From Snodgrassella alvi_G (lineage in GTDB: Bacteria > Pseudomonadota > Gammaproteobacteria > Burkholderiales > Neisseriaceae): a DNA stretch of 18,993 bases. Position numbers and translations under genes: made by a program. The DNA lies in contig CAMLCH010000040.1 in assembly GCA_946478525.1 (NCBI GenBank), positions 1 through 18,993 on the forward strand. The letters are read 5' to 3'. Below the pieces are notes generated by a model. The model was given only the letters and a program-made list of their open reading frames with translations. It searched no databases and was not told where the DNA came from. Below are positions 7,020 to 14,047 of the stretch, in pieces; within the stretch, counting starts at the first letter, position 1; each line of letters opens with the position of its first letter.

Positions 7020-7187
7020 ATGGCGGTATTTAATGGTGTAGCGACGATACCAATTTGCATAGCCATTGTGGTTGATATGAATCGCTTGTTACAGGTAGTT
7101 GATAAGAATAAAAATAATATATTTATTGGATGTTTAATCAAACTCTATTTTAGTATTTTTTTGTTGTTTTTATTAAAAATATATTAA
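7020..7187 (+). CDS. Doubtful small hydrophobic ORF (55 aa)
   Basis: ATG 7020 opens a 55-codon frame starting MAVFNGVATIPICIAIVVDM and ending in a Phe/Leu/Ile-rich tail. It could encode a tiny membrane protein, but there is no good ribosome binding site, no family is recognised, and the tail is what AT-rich non-coding DNA would produce. It also overlaps the candidate FNR box. Confidence 0.15.
   Translation: MAVFNGVATIPICIAIVVDMNRLLQVVDKNKNNIFIGCLIKLYFSIFLLFLLKIY
7099..7112. promoter_or_regulatory. Candidate FNR/ANR-type site upstream of ubiUVT
   Basis: TTGATAAGAATAAA matches 9 of the 10 specified bases of the FNR consensus TTGAT-N4-ATCAA. A weaker site (TTGAT-ATGA-ATCGC, 8 of 10) lies at 7072-7085. 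ubiUVT serves oxygen-independent ubiquinone synthesis and is under FNR control in E. coli, so the placement makes sense. The site is about 250 bases before ubiU and no convincing -10 at the class II distance is obvious. Confidence 0.4.
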
Positions 7188-7246
7188 AAGTCTCTTTTAT
7201 CTGATTTGTTGTTGTTTTTAGTCAATAGTTTCAATGTAAGCTGGTG

Positions 7247-7278
7247 CTTTAATCTGATCTTATCAGATCAGATTAAAG
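7247..7278. promoter_or_regulatory. Perfect inverted repeat in the ubiU leader
   Basis: Thirteen-base arms CTTTAATCTGATC (7247-7259) and complement (7266-7278) flank TTATCA. It ends 87 bases before the ubiU start. It lacks a T run, so termination is unlikely; an operator or a leader-RNA hairpin fits better. The spacing does not fit an FNR box. Confidence 0.4.
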
Positions 7279-7365
7279 AAGTGGCAAAACAGGATTTGTT
7301 CCCATTGTTTGGGTTTAGGTCAGGCAGTGGTTATCAGGATATTTAGTTAAGGTTGGTAGAAAAAT

Positions 7366-8376
7366 ATGGTTAGTAGGGTACCAGAACTTGTCTGTCCGGC
7401 AGGAAATCTGCCAGCATTGAAAATGGCAATTGATCATGGTGCAGATACAGTCTATATGGGGCTGAAAGATGCCACTAATGCACGTAATTTCGCCGGTCTG
7501 AATTTTGATGCTAAGTCTGCACGAGATGGAATTGCATATGCGCATCAGCGTGGTCGTAAAGTGTTAATGGCTATTAATACTTATGCACAAGCTGGACAAG
7601 TTGCTAAATGGCGACAGGCAATTGATACTGCTGCTGAGCTGGGCGTAGATGCGGTGATTCTGGCTGATCTGGGTATGCTGGCTTATGCACGCAAGGCACA
7701 CCCTGATTTGGCGCTGCATATGTCAGTGCAGGGATCGGCAACAAATTATGAAGCCATCAATCTGGCGCAAGAACTGTTTGGTATCAAACGGGTTGTATTG
7801 CCACGAGTATTGACCTTGGCACAAGTAGAGCAAGTGATTAAGCATACTACTGTAGAAATTGAGGTTTTTGGTTTTGGCAGTTTATGTGTCATGGTGGAAG
7901 GTCGTTGCTTGCTGTCCAGCTATGTTACAGGTGAATCACCAAATACTTTTGGGGTATGTTCTCCGGCTAAATACGTACGCTGGGAACAGCATGCTAAGGG
8001 TATGGATGCGCGTCTAAATAATATTTTAATTGATCAGTATCAGGTCGGTGAACCGGCAGGTTATCCGACTTTGTGCAAAGGGCGATTCCAAGTTGCTGAT
8101 GAGGTATATTATGCCTTGGAAGAACCAACCAGTTTGAATGTAATTGAGATTCTGCCTCAGTTGCTGGCGATGAATGTTGCTGCTATCAAGGTAGAAGGTC
8201 GGCAGCGTAGCCCGGCCTATACCGCACAGGTTACCAAGGTACTGCGTCAGGCAATTGATCTGGCTTGCCAGCAACCGGAAAAGTTTGCGGTCAGTCCACA
8301 GTGGCAACAAGCGCTGGCAAAAGTATCTGAAGGACAACAAGTGACTTTGGGCGCTTACAGTCGACCCTGGAAATAA
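7366..8376 (+). CDS. ubiU: UbiU, oxygen-independent ubiquinone hydroxylation subunit
   Basis: A 336-aa U32-family protein, formerly annotated as a peptidase (YhbU). In E. coli, UbiU and UbiV form an iron-sulfur heterodimer that hydroxylates the ubiquinone ring without oxygen, with prephenate as the hydroxyl donor. The N terminus has the family start PELVCPAGN (6-14), then HGADTVYMGL (24-33). The four cluster ligands are Cys174, Cys181, Cys198 and Cys237; their spacings of 7, 17 and 39 equal those of E. coli UbiU (169/176/193/232). VEGRCLLSSY (178-187) is the U32 signature region, and KVEGR.RSPAY (275-285) is also typical. The ribosome binding site is weak (GGTAGA five bases before ATG). ubiV follows after 12 bases. 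Confidence 0.95.
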   Translation: MVSRVPELVCPAGNLPALKMAIDHGADTVYMGLKDATNARNFAGLNFDAKSARDGIAYAHQRGRKVLMAINTYAQAGQVAKWRQAIDTAAELGVDAVILADLGMLAYARKAHPDLALHMSVQGSATNYEAINLAQELFGIKRVVLPRVLTLAQVEQVIKHTTVEIEVFGFGSLCVMVEGRCLLSSYVTGESPNTFGVCSPAKYVRWEQHAKGMDARLNNILIDQYQVGEPAGYPTLCKGRFQVADEVYYALEEPTSLNVIEILPQLLAMNVAAIKVEGRQRSPAYTAQVTKVLRQAIDLACQQPEKFAVSPQWQQALAKVSEGQQVTLGAYSRPWK

Positions 8377-8388
8377 CAGAGAACTGAT

Positions 8389-9312
8389 ATGCAACAACGA
8401 AAACTGGATCTTACTTTGGGTCCGATTCTTTTTTTCTGGTCGAAAGAGACCATTTTAGATTTTTATCAGCAAATGGCTTTGCAGCCGCTGGAAATGATTT
8501 ATCTGGGTGAGACCGTTTGTTCGCGGCGTCAGGAGCTTAGAGTAGCTGACTGGATTGATCTGGCCCATGATCTTGCTACAAGTGGCAAAAAAATTATTCT
8601 GTCTTCACAGGTGCTGATGGAAAGCGAATCAGACCTTAAACGTTTGCGTAAGCTAACTGAGCAGGATGATTTTATTATTGAGGCAAATGATCTGGGCGCG
8701 GTAAAATTACTGCATGCTAAAGGTTTACCGTTTATCGCTGGTCAGTCTCTGAATATCTACAATGAAGATACTTTGGCTTTAATGCACTCTCTTGGCGCTG
8801 TGCGCTGGGTGGCATCAGTTGAATTGGCTGCCGAAAAGCTAGGTCATATCATGGCTGCACTGCCTGATGTACCATGTGAGATTTTGGGTTGGGGTAAATT
8901 GCCGTTGGCTTATTCTTCACGTTGTTTTACCGCACGTCATTACAATTTGAAAAAAGATAGTTGTGAATTTAAATGCCTGCAACATGCCGATGGGCTAGCA
9001 TTGTCAACGCGTGAACAGCAGTCGTTTTTAACGATCAATGGTATTCAGACTATGTCTGCAGGCTGTTGCAGTCTGATTAGCTATTATCCACAAATGGTCA
9101 ATTCAGGTGTGACTGCATTCAGACTATCGCCACAACAACAAAATATGGTCGAGATTATTCAGCTTCATCGTCAGGTCATTGATGGCGAGCTGGATGTTGT
9201 GGCTGCTGTGCAGGCATTACGTCCATTGGCCGGAGCTAATTTGGTTGATGGTTATTGGCAGGGTAAAGCAGGGATTAAATATGATGAGGAGGTGAGTTGT
9301 GCAGGTTCCTGA
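8389..9312 (+). CDS. ubiV: UbiV, oxygen-independent ubiquinone hydroxylation subunit
   Basis: A 307-aa U32-family protein, partner of UbiU in the anaerobic ring hydroxylations. The expected 4Fe-4S ligands are present: Cys44 in LGETVCSRR, then Cys179, Cys192 and Cys196. The last three are spaced 13 and 4 apart, as in E. coli UbiV (180/193/197). Other family segments are GPILFFWS (11-18), the ILGWGKLPLAYSSRCFTARH stretch (165-184), and the Gly-Cys-Cys near 225-227. It lies 12 bases after ubiU and overlaps ubiT by 14 bases, so the three are certainly one operon. Cys226 and Cys227 are additional cysteines outside the ligand set. Confidence 0.95.
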   Translation: MQQRKLDLTLGPILFFWSKETILDFYQQMALQPLEMIYLGETVCSRRQELRVADWIDLAHDLATSGKKIILSSQVLMESESDLKRLRKLTEQDDFIIEANDLGAVKLLHAKGLPFIAGQSLNIYNEDTLALMHSLGAVRWVASVELAAEKLGHIMAALPDVPCEILGWGKLPLAYSSRCFTARHYNLKKDSCEFKCLQHADGLALSTREQQSFLTINGIQTMSAGCCSLISYYPQMVNSGVTAFRLSPQQQNMVEIIQLHRQVIDGELDVVAAVQALRPLAGANLVDGYWQGKAGIKYDEEVSCAGS

Positions 9313-9736
9313 TATTATGATGCCTAATTTTGTGAAAAAGCTGGTATCTGTATTGCCCAGCAAACCACCAGCATGGATACTGGTGCAGACGCTTAATCAA
9401 TTATTAAAAAAGCAGATTTTGCAGGCTGATATGTCGTTGCTGGCTGGACGAAACTTTCAAATTGTGGTTGAGGATCTAGGATTAAATTTGTATTTTACTG
9501 CTGATGAAAACAAATTTATTCTGGCTAATAATACTGTTCCGGTAGATCTGTACTTCGGCGCTAATATGGTTGATTTTATGAAGATGTTGCTGCGGCAGGA
9601 AGATCCAGATACTTTATTTTTTAACCGAAAATTAAAAATTGAAGGTGATACCGAATTAGGTTTGATTGTCAAAAATTTATTAGACAGTATTGACTGGTCA
9701 ACGATTCCACTGATGAAATCTATTGTTGAGCATTAA
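9299..9736 (+). CDS. ubiT: UbiT, SCP2-domain accessory factor for anaerobic ubiquinone synthesis
   Basis: A 145-aa protein with a sterol-carrier-protein-2 (SCP2) domain, the counterpart of E. coli YhbT. UbiT binds isoprenoid lipids and is needed together with UbiU and UbiV for ubiquinone synthesis without oxygen. The C-terminal half carries the most recognisable block: DFMKMLLRQEDPDTLFFNR (92-110) followed by LKIEGDTELGLIVKNLLDSID. The GTG start at 9299 is chosen because a very strong AGGAGGT (9287-9293) lies five bases before it; this puts the start 14 bases inside ubiV. It is somewhat shorter than YhbT at the N terminus. In E. coli ubiT is divergent from ubiUV; here it is the third gene of one operon. 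Confidence 0.92.
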   Translation: MQVPDIMMPNFVKKLVSVLPSKPPAWILVQTLNQLLKKQILQADMSLLAGRNFQIVVEDLGLNLYFTADENKFILANNTVPVDLYFGANMVDFMKMLLRQEDPDTLFFNRKLKIEGDTELGLIVKNLLDSIDWSTIPLMKSIVEH

Positions 9737-9770
9737 TCTGTCGCTATCTGTGCTGAATATATTAATATGA

Positions 9771-9800
9771 AAACCGGCTAAATACAGCCGGCTTTTTTTT
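9771..9800. terminator. Bidirectional terminator between ubiT and ubiG
   Basis: CCGGCT (9774-9779) pairs with AGCCGG (9786-9791) around AAATAC. On plus it is followed by C and eight T (9793-9800), and on minus by TTTT. It serves the two convergent units. Confidence 0.85.
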
Positions 9801-9810
9801 CATTGTTATC

Positions 9811-10560
9811 TTAGGCAAGTGGTCGATGACAGGCAATCATGTAATTGACATCCAGACAATCTGTCAGGTGATAACGTTTGCTGAAAGGATTATAAGTAAA
9901 ACCACTGCTGCCCAGCCACTCCAGTCCGGTATTTCGGCACAGACGTGCCAGTTCTGCCGGTGTAATAAATTTACGGAAATCATGAGTGCCACGAGGGGTA
10001 AGTTTTAGCATGTATTCAGCAGCAATAATAGCTTGAAAATAAGACTTCGGATTACGATTGATGGTTGAAAAACAAACTATGCCACCTGGTTTTACTAATT
10101 GAGCACATGCCTGCACAATACTGCCCGGATTAGGTACGTGTTCAAGCATTTCCATACAACTGATAGCGTCAAATGAAGCAGGCATTTCAGTAGCCAAATC
10201 TTCAGCACTGATCAGACGATAAGAAACATTATTAAGCTGTTCCTGTAAAGCGTGTAGCTGAGCAATTTTCAGTGATTTTTTGGCTAAATCTATGCCCGTT
10301 ACACTTTCTGCACCGATTTTGGCCATTGCTTCGGTCAGAATGCCACCACCACAACCAACATCCAGTATTTTTTTGTTTTTAAGATGCACATAATTGTCGA
10401 TAAAATCTAGTCGCAGTGGGTTAATATCATGCAATGGTTTGAATTCACTGTCTTTGTCCCACCATTTGTGAGCTAACTGACTGAATTTATCAATTTCTTC
10501 ACTGTCAACATTAGCAGTAGTACATTGTTGCGCAGAGTTTTGCTGTTGAATAGCGGTCAT
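9811..10560 (-). CDS. ubiG: UbiG, bifunctional ubiquinone O-methyltransferase
   Basis: A 249-aa class I SAM-dependent methyltransferase that performs both O-methylations of the ubiquinone head group. It shows the UbiG N terminus (EEIDKFSQLAHKWWD, 21-35; PLH.INPLRL.FI, 42-54), SAM motif I LDVGCGGG (66-73) with GIDLA (89-93), CMEMLEHVPNP (135-145), and the characteristic NRNPKSYFQAIIAAEY (168-183) and TPRGTHDFRKFITP (188-201) segments. ATG 10560 is preferred over the in-frame ATG at 10596: GGAG lies eight bases before it, and it overlaps the stop of the upstream gene as ATGA, a classical coupling. It converges on the anaerobic ubiUVT operon. The same enzyme is used with or without oxygen. Confidence 0.95.
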   Translation of the reverse strand: MTAIQQQNSAQQCTTANVDSEEIDKFSQLAHKWWDKDSEFKPLHDINPLRLDFIDNYVHLKNKKILDVGCGGGILTEAMAKIGAESVTGIDLAKKSLKIAQLHALQEQLNNVSYRLISAEDLATEMPASFDAISCMEMLEHVPNPGSIVQACAQLVKPGGIVCFSTINRNPKSYFQAIIAAEYMLKLTPRGTHDFRKFITPAELARLCRNTGLEWLGSSGFTYNPFSKRYHLTDCLDVNYMIACHRPLA

Positions 10561-12227
10561 GGTTGCTGCTCCGTGCTTGTTGTCACCTTTTGCCATAAGG
10601 CAATAATATTGTTTTTTTCACGAGGGCGTGCGCCAGCCCAGATTTCCACCCAGTTTTCTGGCACTTTCGCTTTCAGATTATGTGTTACCAACTGATACTG
10701 ACAAAGTTTATTATCAGGTAATAGTTTAATCCAGCTGTATTCCTGCCAGATTATACGTGTACTGAAATTATCTGCCCGAACACTGATACACTCTTTGCCT
10801 TCACGCAGCGCCTGTGTTAATTCAGTAGTTAAGCTGTTTTGCATTTGCAAAACAACAGGACGTGCTGATTTAGCGGCATCCAGCCATGGTAAAAATAAGG
10901 TCAATAATAAGGCCCAGACTAATAGTACTCCTGCAGCCCAGTTGGTTACAGCCTGACGGCCGCGGATGTGTTTTCGGGTGATTGCCCATAGCCATAACGG
11001 TGTCAGCACACTGGCGACGATTAAGGGGAAATAATCTACATCGTAATGGTAGTAAGGACTAAAGTAAGTTGCCCGCTCTGCCAGTTTGGCTGGCCAGCCA
11101 AAGTTCATCGCAGCAAAACCTAGCCAGAGAAAAATAGCCAGAAAACCAAAGGACATAATGCCAAACCAGTTTAGAAAAGCAACTGCGCCAGTGCGTAATG
11201 CGTTTAGTTGCGCTGCACCTGTCAGGGCTAATGGTGGCAAAACAAAAATGAGCAGATTTTGACTTTCTGCTGGCATAATGGAAAATATCACCAAGCTCAG
11301 GATTAGCCACAAAGTTGCTAATATGCCCCATGATTGGGTTTTTAACTTGCAGCGAGTGGCGGTCCAAATGGCTAAAGGCCAGGCAGGAAAAGCAAACCAG
11401 ATAAGATTTTTCAGGTAATAGCCCAGAGAGAAATGGATATTTAATTGTTTGAGGCCGCCAAATGGATATAAAGCATGGTATTGCCACCACTGATGAAATG
11501 CAGGAGCGCTGCTTTGATGCAAAGCCACTGGCCAGATCAGGATCAACGGCCAGGCCCACAATAGAGAAATAGCTAATACCATATAGTAACGACGGTATCG
11601 CCACAGAGGGTGCAATAGCAAACTGATGGCCAAGAGCATTAATAATAATGACCAGAATAAACTGCCTGACAGTGCCAGCACCACCCAGCCACCACCGAGC
11701 ATCAGGCTGGACATCATAACGCGACGCTGAGCCAATGAAAAACCGTACCAGCACATGGTGGCACCGAGAAATATGATAATACTGTCATTAATGAAATGGG
11801 CTGGCATTAATAAGCCAGGGCAACCCAGTAAGATCAGTACTACTATGCGACCGTTACCACGACCGAGAAATTGACGGGCAGAACCACCGATAAAACTGAA
11901 AGCAAGGGTAATCAGAATAGCATTGGTGAATCGGATCGCTTCATAACTGTCCATCCAGCGCGGACTAAGTAAATGTTCGCATAAGGCAGCCAGCCAGATA
12001 TATAAAGGGGAAGCCTCCCAGTTGATAGTATTAAAAAGGCCGGGAACAGCCCATTGGCGGCTATGCCATTGTTTGATGGTTTCGAACAGATATGGTTCAC
12101 CCGGTGTCCATAAATCATGATGAAACACACCCGGCCACAACCAGACAAAGACGAGCAGTATAAACAGCCATGAACGTTTATTATTCACAGTCTGCGTACT
12201 GATTTTGTGTGGAGTATAGGTGAGCAT
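10557..12227 (-). CDS. ArnT/PMT-like (GT-C fold) membrane glycosyltransferase
   Basis: A large polytopic membrane protein of about 556 aa with the architecture of the ArnT/PMT (GT-C) glycosyltransferases: an N-terminal helix (19-36), then a periplasmic loop carrying HDLWTPGEPYLFE (37-49), a position usually occupied by a D/E-bearing W.P.E motif, then WEASPLYIWLAAL (70-82), which corresponds to the EKPPL..W motif. Around ten further hydrophobic helices follow, with a soluble C-terminal tail. Such enzymes transfer a sugar from a polyprenyl-phosphate donor to lipid A or a protein; the donor and acceptor here cannot be told. Several motif positions deviate (Gly before Glu, Ala-Ser for the Lys-Pro), so it may be a divergent or non-ArnT member. 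ATG 12227 is used; an in-frame TTG at 12242 with GGA five bases before it is a real alternative. Its end overlaps the ubiG start by four bases. Confidence 0.8.
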   Translation of the reverse strand: MLTYTPHKISTQTVNNKRSWLFILLVFVWLWPGVFHHDLWTPGEPYLFETIKQWHSRQWAVPGLFNTINWEASPLYIWLAALCEHLLSPRWMDSYEAIRFTNAILITLAFSFIGGSARQFLGRGNGRIVVLILLGCPGLLMPAHFINDSIIIFLGATMCWYGFSLAQRRVMMSSLMLGGGWVVLALSGSLFWSLLLMLLAISLLLHPLWRYRRYYMVLAISLLWAWPLILIWPVALHQSSAPAFHQWWQYHALYPFGGLKQLNIHFSLGYYLKNLIWFAFPAWPLAIWTATRCKLKTQSWGILATLWLILSLVIFSIMPAESQNLLIFVLPPLALTGAAQLNALRTGAVAFLNWFGIMSFGFLAIFLWLGFAAMNFGWPAKLAERATYFSPYYHYDVDYFPLIVASVLTPLWLWAITRKHIRGRQAVTNWAAGVLLVWALLLTLFLPWLDAAKSARPVVLQMQNSLTTELTQALREGKECISVRADNFSTRIIWQEYSWIKLLPDNKLCQYQLVTHNLKAKVPENWVEIWAGARPREKNNIIALWQKVTTSTEQQP

Positions 12228-12264
12228 GTGATTACTATTCAAATTAATCCGCTAATATTAACGG

Positions 12265-12301
12265 AAAAAGCGTCAGGCAGCCAGATACGGCTGCCTGACG
12301 C
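12265..12301 (-). terminator. Terminator of lysP built from DUS-like inverted words
   Basis: A perfect 13-bp GC-rich stem (12270-12282 with 12289-12301) with loop AGATAC is followed on minus by a TTTTT run (12269-12265). The right arm contains GGCTGCCTGA (12289-12298), ten consecutive bases of AGGCTGCCTGAA, a neisserial DNA-uptake-sequence dialect as I remember it. Paired DUS forming terminators is a known neisserial habit. It lies 18 bases after the lysP stop. Confidence 0.9.
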
Positions 12302-12318
12302 CAGTGAATAACCGTTGG

Positions 12319-13794
12319 TTAATCCAGCTGTTGGCTGAGATCAACCTGATCTAATGGGACTTTATGAGTGCGATAGCGAATTTTATGATACAGGTAAAAT
12401 GCCGCAAAGACAGGCAAACCCATATAAGTAATAGCGAAACGCTGCCATTTGAAATCGCCGTGTAATAATAAATCACTATCCTGACCAATAATTACCAGTA
12501 TACACAGGCCTAGTGCCAATATAGGGCCAAAGGGAAACCATTTTGCCCGATAAGCTAAAGTGTTGATGTCACGACCCTGATGGACAAAAGCACGTCGAAA
12601 ACGGTAATGGCTGATGGCAATACCGAGCCACGCAATAAATCCGGTCAATCCAGATGCTGCCACGACGTATTCATAGGCACCTTCATCAATGCTTTCAAGC
12701 AGAAAAATAGCTAACACAACAATCGCAGTAGCCATAAGTGCCAGCACTGGTACACCCTGTTTATTGACTTTGCCAAAAGAGTTATGTGCCATGCCAGTTT
12801 TGCCCATGGCATACAACATACGGGTAGAGGCATATAAACCTGAATTACCGGCGGAAAGAATTGACGTCAGAATTACGGTGTTCATAATCGCAGCAGCAAA
12901 AGCCAGTCCGGCACGTTCAAACACCAATGTAAAAGGCGATTTAGCTATCTGATCGACATCTGCACCTAATAGTGCATTACTGTTGTAAGGAATAAGAAGA
13001 CCGATTACCAGCATGGCCAGAATATAAAATATCAGAATACGCCAGAAAACCTGTTTAACCGCTTTAGGAATGCTTGTTTGCGGATCTTCTGATTCGCCGG
13101 CTGTGATGCCGATCAGTTCAGTACCCTGAAAAGAAAAACCAGCAATCAGAAATACACCCAGTACAGTGAAGAATTTCCCCGACCAGCCCGTGCCGAGAAT
13201 GGGTGCATCGCCAATAGTAAAATTACTCAGTCCGACATACTGACCACCAAGAATACCGAAAATAGTCAGCACGCCAATACCAAGAAAGACAATCACAGTG
13301 ACCACTTTAATCAGCGCAAACCAGTATTCAGATTCGCCATACACACGGACAGACAAAATATTTAACAGGAATATTAAGGTAAAAAATAACAGGCTCCAGC
13401 ACCATGGCGGCATGAAGCGCAAAGGTTCCCAGTAGGTAATCACTAATGCAGAAATTGAAATATCTGCCGCAACAGTAATCACCCAGTTAAACCAATAATT
13501 CCAGCCGAGCGCGAAGCCCAAGGAAGGATCTACAAAACGAGCAGCATAAGTGGAGAATGATCCGGAAGTAGGCAGGTATGTGGCCATCTCACCCAGAGAG
13601 GTCATCAGAAAATAAACCATTACACCAATGGCGAAATAAGCCAGTAAGGCTCCGCCTGGCCCCGCGTCATGGATAGCACTACCACTGGCCATAAACAATC
13701 CAGTGCCAATACTGCCACCAATAGCAATCATTGACAGGTGGCGAGTTTTCAGATGGCGTTTAACTTGATTAGAAGAAAGGTTGGCGTCTGTCAT
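12319..13794 (-). CDS. lysP: LysP-type lysine-specific permease
   Basis: A 491-aa amino acid-polyamine-organocation (APC) permease with about 12 membrane helices. By memory it tracks E. coli LysP closely: RHL.MIAIGGSIGTGLF (19-34), AGPGGALL.Y (44-53), MVYFLMTSLGEMA.Y (59-73), FALGWNYW.NW (94-104), GESEYWF.LIKV (153-164), GFSFQGTELIGI (219-230), AGESEDP (232-238), and GFIAWLGIAISHYRFRR near the C-terminal third. LysP imports lysine with protons; in E. coli it also acts as a sensor for CadC, but no cad genes are seen here. Substrate specificity is inferred from overall similarity to LysP rather than to other basic amino acid permeases. It is monocistronic with its own terminator. The ribosome binding site is weak. 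Confidence 0.9.
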   Translation of the reverse strand: MTDANLSSNQVKRHLKTRHLSMIAIGGSIGTGLFMASGSAIHDAGPGGALLAYFAIGVMVYFLMTSLGEMATYLPTSGSFSTYAARFVDPSLGFALGWNYWFNWVITVAADISISALVITYWEPLRFMPPWCWSLLFFTLIFLLNILSVRVYGESEYWFALIKVVTVIVFLGIGVLTIFGILGGQYVGLSNFTIGDAPILGTGWSGKFFTVLGVFLIAGFSFQGTELIGITAGESEDPQTSIPKAVKQVFWRILIFYILAMLVIGLLIPYNSNALLGADVDQIAKSPFTLVFERAGLAFAAAIMNTVILTSILSAGNSGLYASTRMLYAMGKTGMAHNSFGKVNKQGVPVLALMATAIVVLAIFLLESIDEGAYEYVVAASGLTGFIAWLGIAISHYRFRRAFVHQGRDINTLAYRAKWFPFGPILALGLCILVIIGQDSDLLLHGDFKWQRFAITYMGLPVFAAFYLYHKIRYRTHKVPLDQVDLSQQLD

Positions 13795-14047
13795 TCTGTT
13801 ATCAATATCATAAGCTTTGTTATGCCCCCATACTCACCATTGTTGCTTAAAACACATAAAATTTTGCTTGCAGAACCACTTGCTATAAAAAATTATCGTG
13901 ATTTTTGCCGTGTTTTATACTTATTAAAAAGGTTTTCAGGCCTGGCTTAAATGTTTGTTTGCAAACGATAAAGCCATATGGCATATCAAATTGTAATATA
14001 AAGGAATAATCATTATAACAAACTGTGTGGTTGATCGGCGCGATAAT

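Larger units (their letters stand above)
6578..7365. other. AT-rich leader region upstream of ubiUVT
   Basis: Nearly 800 bases without a convincing gene. They contain the nitroreductase terminator, an 18-base IS903-like end (6724-6741), a 55-codon frame of doubtful status (7020-7187), a candidate FNR box (7099-7112) and a 13-bp inverted repeat (7247-7278). The size suggests a regulated promoter region for ubiUVT plus older insertion debris. Confidence 0.5.

Noticed and set aside
7247..7278. Inverted repeat read as an FNR box
   Set aside because: Its core is CTGAT-N3-ATCAG, with the wrong spacer length and no TTGAT half-site.
8026..8397. 123-residue frame on minus opposite ubiU
   Set aside because: Antisense to a clearly identified gene, with no recognisable domain.
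11059..11754. 231-residue frame on minus inside the membrane glycosyltransferase gene
   Set aside because: A shadow frame of a well-supported membrane protein gene; Ser/Cys/His-rich with no family features and no plausible start.
13738..13950. 70-residue plus-strand frame across the lysP start
   Set aside because: Partly antisense to lysP, with no ribosome binding site and no recognised family.
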